A stretch of 10,246 nt of DNA, from positions 1-10,246 of the forward strand of contig DASWRT010000309.1 in NCBI GenBank assembly GCA_036403035.1. Reading direction: 5' to 3'. This stretch comes from DASWRT01 sp036403035. Its GTDB lineage: Bacteria; Pseudomonadota; Alphaproteobacteria; ATCC43930; CGMCC-115725. Below the pieces are notes generated by a model, which did not search any database, had not been told where the DNA came from, and saw nothing but the letters and a program-made list of their open reading frames with translations. Positions 1 through 5,501 of the stretch are shown here, one piece after another; position 1 is the stretch's first letter; each line of letters starts with the position of its first letter. The position numbers and the translations under genes were made by a program.

Positions 1-214
1 TAATCCTTACTGACCTACTTCTCAACCGCGCCGGACCCGCGGACACAAGATTACAATCCCGTTCCGCGGTCGCCGATGCCGTTTTCAATCTATGTCCCTG
101 CCACAACCCGTCGCGCAACCTCCGTTGCGGCGGGCGCAACCATCTCGGTTGCAGTAGGCACAAGCAGCCGCAAGGGCGGCGGCAGCGGCGGCGATGGTCG
201 GATCGACGCGTCGT
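1..214. other. Left-edge region without a supported gene
   Basis: I see no credible coding sequence here. One plus-strand frame is open from the left edge to about position 235, but its translation is rich in Arg, Cys and Gln with no recognisable motif, so it is probably not a gene end. The stretch is the 3' flank of the minus-strand secreted-protein gene ending at 215. It contains two small tandem hairpins at 114-152. The first 60 bases are less GC-rich than the rest of the window. Confidence 0.5.
113..153. repeat. Tandem 21-base repeat forming two small hairpins
   Basis: The octamer GCGCAACC occurs at 113-120 and again at 134-141, a period of 21. Each copy is followed by its own complement. 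CGCAAC (114-119) pairs with GTTGCG (124-129) around a 4-base loop, and GCAACC (136-141) pairs with GGTTGC (147-152) around a 5-base loop. It lies 62-101 bases past the stop of the minus-strand gene that ends at 215. No T-tract follows on that strand, so an intrinsic terminator is not clearly supported. A transcript-end structure or a small dispersed repeat element are the alternatives. Confidence 0.45.
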
Positions 215-643
215 TCAGCCGGGATCGAAGCCGTGATCGCCGCCCGTATTCCTGACCGGGCGCGTCGTCATCACCTGGTGATAACGATGGCCGATAAAGG
301 TGCCGTCGGGGGCATAGTAGTCGGTGCGCACCTGCGAGACGCGCTGCGCACGGCCGAGATACTTCCCGTCCGCGTCGTAGAAGCGAATCGTCAGCCGCTG
401 CCGCTCCGCATAGCCCTGGTACGTGCCGTCGCCCGCGATGTAGCGGAGCCGTTGCCCGTCGCGGAACGGCAGCGGCCGGTTCATGATCCCGCCGGCATCG
501 TCGGCAGCGCCGGGGCTGCCGGGGTCCTGTTCCGGGACAATGTGATCCTGGGCGGAGGCGGCGCCGCCACCGAGGGCAGCGACCATGAACAGCGTGGCGG
601 CTGCGGCGGCGGCGGACCGCATCGCGGACGTAAGGCGGCGCAT
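215..643 (-). CDS. Small secreted DG-repeat protein, function unknown
   Basis: This encodes a 142-residue protein I cannot assign to a named family. The N-terminus (1-32) is a clear Sec signal peptide: MRR, an Ala-rich hydrophobic core to about residue 24, then a likely AxA-type cleavage site near ASAQ (29-32), so the mature protein is probably periplasmic or secreted. After a Pro/Gly/Asp linker come three imperfect repeats of about 20 residues, with DG at 72-73, 92-93 and 113-114. Each has an aromatic pair or aromatic-aliphatic pair before it and the pattern DG-(T/K)-(Y/F)-x-G, which suggests short beta-hairpins like MORN-type or YD-type repeats. The start at 643 is chosen because GAGGAA lies 6 bases upstream; Met8 (MRSAAA) would be an alternative. 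A GGAAC-N17-CGTT element at 701-676 suggests control by the general stress sigma factor EcfG. The frame stays open far upstream of 643, but that part is antisense to the oxidase gene. Confidence 0.75.
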   Translation of the reverse strand: MRRLTSAMRSAAAAAATLFMVAALGGGAASAQDHIVPEQDPGSPGAADDAGGIMNRPLPFRDGQRLRYIAGDGTYQGYAERQRLTIRFYDADGKYLGRAQRVSQVRTDYYAPDGTFIGHRYHQVMTTRPVRNTGGDHGFDPG

Positions 644-799
644 CACGGATTCCTCGACAGCCGGCGATACCTGCCAACGCCCTGGCCGGAAGCCGCGTTC
701 CGGGCAACTCAGGATCGCCGCCGGCCTGCAACGCCGCGCTACTCCCTGGGAGGAATTCCGGCTAGGGTTGCGCGAATTTTGCTCCCAAGGATCTCGACG
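644..799. other. Divergent intergenic promoter region
   Basis: This 156-base spacer separates the minus-strand secreted-protein gene from the plus-strand FAD oxidase gene. It holds the EcfG-like promoter for the minus-strand gene at 676-701 and the AAGGA ribosome binding site (787-791) of the oxidase gene. I could not find a convincing sigma-70 promoter for the oxidase-dapB pair, although one must lie here or further upstream. Confidence 0.5.
676..701 (-). promoter_or_regulatory. EcfG (ECF15)-type general stress response promoter
   Basis: Read on the minus strand, GGAAC (701-697) is followed by 17 bases and CGTT (679-676). This is an exact match to the known EcfG/SigT consensus of Alphaproteobacteria, GGAAC-N16/17-CGTT. 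The -10 element ends 33 bases before the ATG at 643. That predicts a transcript start near 669, a leader of roughly 26 bases and room for the GAGGAA ribosome binding site. Position, strand and spacing all fit the DG-repeat protein gene. The sequence match is direct; stress control is inferred. Confidence 0.62.
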
Positions 800-2200
800 A
801 TGAACGCTCCTTTCCCGCAACACCGTGTCCCGCCAGATCCCACGGTGATGGACGCGCTGCGCGCCCGCTTCGACGAGCGCTTCACGACATCGGCGGCGGT
901 CTGCGAGCAGCACGGCAAGGACGAGTCCTATCACCAGCCGCACGCGCCGGACGCGGTGGTGTTCCCGCACTCGACCGAGGAGGTCGCCGAGATCGTCCGG
1001 CTCTGCGCCGCGCACAGGGTGCCGATCATACCGTTCGGCACCGGCACGTCGCTCGAAGGGCATGTCGCGGCGCTGCGCGGCGGCATCTGCATCGACATGT
1101 CCCGAATGAACCGGGTCCTGCGGGTCGGCGCCGAGGATCTGGACTGCACGGTCGAGGCCGGCGTCACCCGCAAGCAGCTCAACGCGCATCTGCGCGACAC
1201 CGGCCTGTTCTTCCCGATCGACCCCGGCGCCGACGCCTCGATCGGCGGCATGACCTCGACGCGCGCCTCCGGCACCAACGCGGTCCGCTACGGCACGATG
1301 CGCGAGAACGTGCTGTCGCTGACCGTCGTGCTCCCCGACGGCAAGGTGATCCGCACGGCGCGGCGGGCGCGCAAGTCGGCGGCGGGCTACGACCTGACGC
1401 GCATGTTCGTCGGCGCCGAAGGGACGCTCGGCGTCATCACCGAGGTCACGCTGCGGCTGCACGGCATCCCCGAGGCGATCTCGGCGGCGGTCTGCCCGTT
1501 CCCGACGATCGAGGACGCGGTCAACACCGTGATCCAGACGATACAGGCCGGCGTGCCGGTGGCGCGGATCGAACTGCTCGACGATGTCCAGGTCGACGCC
1601 GTCAACCGCTATTCGAAGATGAACTACAAGGTGGCGCCGACGCTGTTCTTCGAGTTCCACGGCACGCCGACCGGCGTCGCCGACCAGACCGATGTCGTGA
1701 AGGGGATTGCTGCGGACCACGGCGGCGTGCAGTTCCACTGGACGACCTCGCCGGAGGAGCGGTCGAAGCTCTGGCAGGCACGCCACGACGCCTATTACGC
1801 GGCGCTCGCGTTGCGGCCGGGCTCGAAGGGCTGGGCCACGGACGTGTGCGTGCCGATCTCGCGGCTTGCCGAGTGCATCTCCGAGACGAAGAAGGAGATC
1901 GCGCAGTCGTTCGTGCCGTCGGCGCTGGTCGGGCATGTCGGCGACGGCAACTTCCATCTCTCCTTCATGATCGATCCGGACAACCCGGACGAGATCGCCG
2001 AGGCGGCGCGGCTCAACGAGAGCATGGTGCGGCGGGCGCTGGCGATGGACGGCACCTGCACCGGCGAGCACGGGATCGGCTGGGGCAAGATGGACCTGCT
2101 GGTCGCCGAGCACGGCGACGCGGTCGATGCGATGCGCACGCTGAAGCGCGCCTTCGATCCGGACAACATCATGAACCCCGGCAAGATCGTGCGGGTATGA
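800..2200 (+). CDS. FAD-linked D-lactate dehydrogenase / GlcD-type oxidase
   Basis: This 466-residue flavoprotein oxidises a D-2-hydroxy acid, most likely D-lactate to pyruvate, passing electrons to cytochrome c or the quinone pool. The FAD-binding PCMH domain spans about 48-220, with PFGTGTSLEGH (78-88), the GGMTSTRASGTNAVRYGTM stretch (149-167) and GYDLTRMFVGAEGTLG (196-211). The FAD-oxidase C-terminal domain (about 222-464) has HVGDGNFH (379-386), GTCTGEHGIGWGK (418-430) and the closing NPGK (459-462). Length and motifs fit the mitochondrial-type DLD/GlcD family. Substrate cannot be fixed from sequence: glycolate or 2-hydroxyglutarate are alternatives. No glcE or glcF lies beside it, which argues against a glycolate oxidase complex. 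The start at 800 is supported by AAGGA at 787-791 and by the alignment start of the family; the frame runs open back to 194 but that part is antisense to the secreted-protein gene. Its stop overlaps the dapB start (ATGA). Confidence 0.9.
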   Translation: MNAPFPQHRVPPDPTVMDALRARFDERFTTSAAVCEQHGKDESYHQPHAPDAVVFPHSTEEVAEIVRLCAAHRVPIIPFGTGTSLEGHVAALRGGICIDMSRMNRVLRVGAEDLDCTVEAGVTRKQLNAHLRDTGLFFPIDPGADASIGGMTSTRASGTNAVRYGTMRENVLSLTVVLPDGKVIRTARRARKSAAGYDLTRMFVGAEGTLGVITEVTLRLHGIPEAISAAVCPFPTIEDAVNTVIQTIQAGVPVARIELLDDVQVDAVNRYSKMNYKVAPTLFFEFHGTPTGVADQTDVVKGIAADHGGVQFHWTTSPEERSKLWQARHDAYYAALALRPGSKGWATDVCVPISRLAECISETKKEIAQSFVPSALVGHVGDGNFHLSFMIDPDNPDEIAEAARLNESMVRRALAMDGTCTGEHGIGWGKMDLLVAEHGDAVDAMRTLKRAFDPDNIMNPGKIVRV

Positions 2201-3018
2201 CGGCGATGGAAACGTCGGCGGCACGGATCGGGATCGTCGGCTGCGGCGGACGGATGGGGCGCATGCTGATCGCCGAGATCGCGGCGACGGAGGGCTGCGC
2301 GGTGGCCGGCGGGATCGAGCCGGCCGGCAGCCCGGCGCTCGGCCACGACCTCGGCGAGCTTGCCGGGCTCGGCGCGCTCGGCGTCACGGCGGGGTCCGAT
2401 CCCGCGTCGCTCTTCGCGGCATCGGACGTGGTGATCGACTTCACCGTGCCGGCTGCGACGGTCGCGCATGCCCGGCTCGCCGCCGCGCAGGGCACGCCGA
2501 TGGTGATCGGCACGACCGGCCTCGACGCGGCGCAGACCGAGGCGGTGCGCGAGGCCGCCGGACGGACCGCGATCGTCTGGTCGGCCAACATGAGCCTCGC
2601 CGTCAACCTGCTGTTCGGACTGGTCGAGCAGACGGCGCAGCGTCTCGGTCCCGACTACGACATCGAGATCCTCGAGATGCACCACCGGCACAAGATCGAC
2701 GCGCCCTCCGGCACGGCGCTGGCGCTGGGCAAGGCCGCCGCCGCCGGGCGCGGCGTGTCGCTGGACGACGTTTCGCAGCGCGCCCGCGACGGGCATACCG
2801 GCGCCCGGCGCTCTGGCGACATCGGGTTTGCCGTGCTGCGCGGCGGCGACGTCGCCGGCGAGCACGTCGTGATGTTCGCCACCGACGGCGAGCGGCTGGA
2901 GCTTGGCCACAAGGCAACCACGCGCCGGACCTTCGCCCGCGGCGCGGTGCGCGCCGCCCGGTGGCTGGTCGGCCGTCCGCCGGGTCTCTACGGCATGAAG
3001 GACGTGCTGGGGTTGTGA
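2197..3018 (+). CDS. dapB: 4-hydroxy-tetrahydrodipicolinate reductase
   Basis: This cytosolic enzyme makes tetrahydrodipicolinate from hydroxytetrahydrodipicolinate using NAD(P)H, in the diaminopimelate/lysine pathway that feeds peptidoglycan. The 273-residue length equals that of the E. coli enzyme. The N-terminal Rossmann fold shows GIVGCGGRMGR (12-22), DFTVPA (81-86) and GTTGLD (105-110). The family signature EMHHRHKIDAPSGTA is at 160-174, giving catalytic His162/His163 and Lys166. The C-terminus ends in the usual PGLYGMKDVLGL. The start at 2197 overlaps the oxidase stop as ATGA, which indicates translational coupling. A second ATG at 2206 (270 residues) is possible because the family core starts only near residue 10; neither has a strong ribosome binding site. 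It converges on the DUF2244 gene with a 7-base gap. Confidence 0.95.
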   Translation: MTAMETSAARIGIVGCGGRMGRMLIAEIAATEGCAVAGGIEPAGSPALGHDLGELAGLGALGVTAGSDPASLFAASDVVIDFTVPAATVAHARLAAAQGTPMVIGTTGLDAAQTEAVREAAGRTAIVWSANMSLAVNLLFGLVEQTAQRLGPDYDIEILEMHHRHKIDAPSGTALALGKAAAAGRGVSLDDVSQRARDGHTGARRSGDIGFAVLRGGDVAGEHVVMFATDGERLELGHKATTRRTFARGAVRAARWLVGRPPGLYGMKDVLGL

Positions 3019-3025
3019 CCCGGCC

Positions 3026-3550
3026 CTATCCGCGACCGGTCAGCGCCTCGCGCCAGCGGCCGAGCGCGTCGCGCAGTTCCTGCGCGAAGGCGCGGCGCTG
3101 CTCGGGGCCGAGGAAGCTCGCGACGACCAGCGAGCGGCCGTGCGACGCGATCAGCAGCCGGTTCGACTCGTCGTGGTGCTCTTCAAGAATGACCTTGAGC
3201 CAGTAGGGCTGGAAGCTCCAGCGCCGCCGCTCGCCGCGCACGCTGATCCGCTCCACCGTGAGTGCGGTGTCGGTCAGCCGCACCCGCTCGCGCTCCTTGG
3301 CATGGTGGTAGTTGAGGCGGAAGGCGAAATAGACGAGCGCGACGTCGAGCCCGAAGAACCCGAAGATCGGCCACGCTCCGATCAGCACGCAGATCATGCC
3401 GGCGACGAAGCTGGCGCCGCCGAGCGCCAGCATCAGCGCCAGGAAGCCGGACGGCGGCAGGCTGCGATGCGGCGCGAGGACCGCATCGAGGAACACCGGC
3501 GTCGCCGGGTCGGCCTCGGTTTCCAGCTCGGGGCGCGGAGTCATGGCCAT
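3026..3550 (-). CDS. DUF2244 family membrane protein
   Basis: This 174-residue protein matches DUF2244, a widespread alphaproteobacterial family of unknown function. I see the family's opening pattern FLDAVLAPHRSLPPSGF (20-36). Two close membrane segments follow (about 36-57 and 60-78), with a GAWPIFGFFGLD turn between them. A cytoplasmic part follows with RVRLTDTALTVER (89-101), a basic RGERRRW patch, FQPYWLKVILEE and GRSLVVASFLGPEQRRAFAQEL (138-159). It is divergent from nth and convergent with dapB; this neighbourhood recurs in alphaproteobacteria as far as I recall, but it gives no firm function. Two Met codons six bases apart (3550 and 3544) could start it, and neither has a clear ribosome binding site. 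Confidence 0.82.
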   Translation of the reverse strand: MAMTPRPELETEADPATPVFLDAVLAPHRSLPPSGFLALMLALGGASFVAGMICVLIGAWPIFGFFGLDVALVYFAFRLNYHHAKERERVRLTDTALTVERISVRGERRRWSFQPYWLKVILEEHHDESNRLLIASHGRSLVVASFLGPEQRRAFAQELRDALGRWREALTGRG

Positions 3551-3662
3551 CAGGATACGTAAACGCCGGGCGGAGCGTAAAGCGCCGCGGCGTCGCGCGC
3601 CGCTGGAACGGCTGCGAACGGACGCATCGACCGCCGGCGTCGCCGCACGCTAAAGTAGCGCC
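3551..3662. other. Divergent spacer between DUF2244 gene and nth
   Basis: This 112-base spacer must hold the promoters of both divergent genes. It contains no good Shine-Dalgarno sequence for nth. A GGAAC at 3605-3609 has no CGTT at the right distance, so it is not an EcfG promoter. The most notable element is the small palindrome just before the nth start. Confidence 0.4.
3648..3660 (+). promoter_or_regulatory. Palindrome with -10-like hexamer before nth start
   Basis: CGCTA (3648-3652) and TAGCG (3656-3660) form a perfect 5-base inverted repeat around AAG, two bases before the ATG at 3663. Inside it, TAAAGT (3651-3656) matches four of six bases of the sigma-70 -10 box and ends exactly six bases before the ATG. 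It occupies the place where a ribosome binding site would be, and none is seen. A leaderless start, or an operator, are both possible; chance is also possible for so short a repeat. Confidence 0.22.
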
Positions 3663-4352
3663 ATGAAGAAGACCGACATCGAAGAGTTCTTTCGCCGGCT
3701 CGCCGCCACGATCCCGGCGCCGAAGTCCGAACTGGAATACAAGAACCCGTACACGCTGCTCGTCGCCGTCGTGCTTTCGGCGCAGGCGACCGACGTCGGC
3801 GTCAACCGCGCGACCGGCCCGCTCTTCGCGACCGTCGACACGCCGCGGAAGATGCTGGAGCTGGGCGAGGAGCGGCTCCGCGAGGCGATCCGCACGATCG
3901 GCCTCTACCGGACCAAGGCCGCCAACGTCGTCAAGCTGTCGCATATCCTGGTCGAGCAGTACGGCGGCGAGGTGCCGCGTTCGCGCGAGGTGCTGGAGAC
4001 GCTTCCGGGCGTCGGGCGCAAGACCGCCAACGTCGTGCTCAACGTCGCCTTCGGCGAGCCGACGATCGCGGTCGACACGCACATCTTCCGCGTCGGCAAC
4101 CGCACCGGCCTGGCGCCCGGCAAGACACCGCTGGAGGTCGAGCTGAAGCTGCTGAAGCGGGTGCCGGCCGCCTACCGGCTGCACGCGCACCACTGGCTGA
4201 TCCTGCACGGCCGGTATGTCTGCAAGGCGCGGAAGCCCGACTGCCCGGCCTGCGTGGTCCGCGACCTCTGCGGCTACAAGGCGAAGACGACCGCCACCGA
4301 GATGGTCGCGGAACGCGCGAGCGCGCCGGAGGCGGCGGCGTTGGAGGAATAG
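3663..4352 (+). CDS. nth: Endonuclease III (DNA glycosylase/AP lyase)
   Basis: This base-excision repair enzyme removes oxidised pyrimidines and cuts the abasic strand by beta-elimination. The protein is 229 residues. The helix-hairpin-helix LPGVGRKTANVV (114-125) supplies catalytic Lys120, and VDTH (137-140) supplies Asp138; both fall at the same numbers as in E. coli Nth. The four [4Fe-4S] cysteines are intact at 187, 194, 197 and 203 in the C-x6-C-x2-C-x5-C pattern, also at E. coli numbering. Beyond residue 205 there is a Lys/Thr then Ala/Glu-rich tail not needed for the fold. The start at 3663 is the only reasonable one, as residues 1-40 align with the family without gaps. No clear ribosome binding site precedes it. 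Confidence 0.96.
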   Translation: MKKTDIEEFFRRLAATIPAPKSELEYKNPYTLLVAVVLSAQATDVGVNRATGPLFATVDTPRKMLELGEERLREAIRTIGLYRTKAANVVKLSHILVEQYGGEVPRSREVLETLPGVGRKTANVVLNVAFGEPTIAVDTHIFRVGNRTGLAPGKTPLEVELKLLKRVPAAYRLHAHHWLILHGRYVCKARKPDCPACVVRDLCGYKAKTTATEMVAERASAPEAAALEE

Positions 4353-4431
4353 GCGGCGGCGGGGTCCGGGGAGCGAAGTTCGCGCGTGCTGCGTTAACTG
4401 GCGAGCCCGCCGGTCATGGGAGTGCGGCGCC
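4353..4431. other. Short spacer between nth and yihY-like gene
   Basis: These 79 bases carry the GGGAG ribosome binding site (4418-4422) of the next gene. There is no clear terminator: a small GCGAAGTTCGC inverted repeat is too short to count. nth and the next gene could be co-transcribed. Confidence 0.35.
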
Positions 4432-5397
4432 ATGAGCCACCCGGACATCGTTCCCGGTCAAAGTCCGTCGCCCGGCGCCGTGCCGGCGTCGTCGGCGCCG
4501 TGGCCTCCCGCAATACGCGCCGCGCTTGCCGAGATCTTCAGCGACCATCTGCGGCTGACCGCGGCCGGGCTCGCCTTCTACGGCCTGCTCGGCCTCATGC
4601 CGGCGCTGGCCGCCGCCGCGGCGCTGTACGGGCTGGTCGGCGATCCCGCGGACCTCGCCCGGCTGGTCGATCAGGCGCGCGGGCTGCTGCCGGACGAGGC
4701 GGCGTCGGTCCTCTCCGGCTATCTGCGCGATACGCCGGGGAAGTTCGGCCTTGGGCTGGGCTTCGCGGTCAGCCTGCTCCTCGTGCTGTGGACCGCGCAA
4801 TGGGCGGCCTCGGGAATGATCACGGCGCTCAACATCGTCTTCGACGAAACCGAGAAGCGTTCGTTCCTGAGGCGGCAGATCGTGGCGCTCGGGATCTCGC
4901 TGGGCGGCATCCTGATCATGGTCTGCGCGCTCGCCCTCGTCGCGTTGCTGCCGTTCGCGCTGGCGGCGCGGCAGGGGCCGGAACTGTTTTCTCTCCTGCT
5001 GCTCGCCCGCTGGCCGCTTCTGGCGGGCATCCTGACCATCGCGATCGAACTGCTGTTCCTCGCTGCGCCGAGCCGCCCCCGCTTCCGCTGGCAGTGGGTG
5101 AGCTGGGGGGCCGTGTCGGCGACGATACTGTTCCTCGTCGCGTCGGCGGGGTTTTCCGCCTATGTCGCCCATGTCGGCTCCTTCGGCCGGCTCTACGGGT
5201 CGATGGGGGCGGTCGTGGTGCTGCTGGTCTGGTTCTATCTCATCGGCCTCGCCTTGCTGCTCGGCGCCGAGATCGATGCGGCGATCGATTCATGCCGGAC
5301 CGGCCGGGGACCGTGCGAGCTGAAGCGCGCCCTGCGCGAACGGCAGCGGGCGGCGGCAGCGGCGGCCGTCCGCGCACAGAGCGGGAAGGCTCCCTGA
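4432..5397 (+). CDS. YihY/virulence factor BrkB family membrane protein
   Basis: This 321-residue inner-membrane protein belongs to the YihY/BrkB family, once called ribonuclease BN by mistake; its molecular role is not settled. A soluble Pro/Ser/Ala-rich N-terminus (1-25) precedes an amphipathic stretch and about six membrane segments, near 45-70, 107-127, 151-176, 190-211, 224-245 and 258-278. The family hallmarks are LTAAGLAFYGLLGLMPAL (42-59), the FDETEKRSF loop (137-145) and the YGSMGAVVVLLVWFYL segment (255-270), followed by the LLGAEIDAA end (276-284). The C-terminal tail is basic and Ala-rich. The start is chosen for GGGAG nine bases upstream and for the family's usual N-terminal length. 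Confidence 0.88.
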   Translation: MSHPDIVPGQSPSPGAVPASSAPWPPAIRAALAEIFSDHLRLTAAGLAFYGLLGLMPALAAAAALYGLVGDPADLARLVDQARGLLPDEAASVLSGYLRDTPGKFGLGLGFAVSLLLVLWTAQWAASGMITALNIVFDETEKRSFLRRQIVALGISLGGILIMVCALALVALLPFALAARQGPELFSLLLLARWPLLAGILTIAIELLFLAAPSRPRFRWQWVSWGAVSATILFLVASAGFSAYVAHVGSFGRLYGSMGAVVVLLVWFYLIGLALLLGAEIDAAIDSCRTGRGPCELKRALRERQRAAAAAAVRAQSGKAP

Positions 5398-5501
5398 TCC
5401 CGGTGGCTCCGGTCGATTTCCATCTCTTCTATGCCTTACCACTCGCTCAGGGGTAGAGTTCGGTCCGCCGCGAGAGCGGCAGTACTGAAGGCTGCTTTCC
5501 G
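5398..5501. other. Spacer upstream of the hybrid kinase gene
   Basis: This 104-base spacer holds GAAGG (5487-5491), about ten bases before the kinase ATG, as a likely though slightly distant ribosome binding site. I tested the TAGAGT near 5456 as a -10 box but found no matching -35, so no promoter is claimed. No terminator for the upstream gene is visible. Confidence 0.35.

Noticed and set aside
3..235. Plus-strand frame open at the left edge, possibly the end of a gene
   Set aside because: Cys, Arg and Gln-rich translation with hairpin repeats inside and no family pattern; cannot be supported without the upstream sequence.
194..799. Upstream extension of the oxidase frame (202 extra codons)
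   Set aside because: It is antisense to the secreted-protein gene, has no family similarity, and the ATG at 800 has a proper ribosome binding site and the family's start.
644..2224. Long minus-strand open frame continuing from the secreted-protein gene through the whole oxidase gene
   Set aside because: It is antisense to a well-conserved FAD oxidase, is extremely Arg/Asp/His-rich and has no domain. GC-rich codons leave the opposite frame without stops. The real gene starts at 643 with a signal peptide and a ribosome binding site.
3019..3025. Terminator between dapB and the DUF2244 gene
   Set aside because: The gap is only 7 bases and no convincing stem is visible; the nearby GACCGGTC palindrome is inside coding sequence.
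3605..3640. GGAAC upstream of nth as an EcfG promoter
   Set aside because: No CGTT lies 16-17 bases downstream.
3183..4448. 421-codon minus-strand frame opposite nth
   Set aside because: Its translation is low-complexity Arg/Asp/Leu and it overlaps two real genes, nth and the DUF2244 gene, in other frames.
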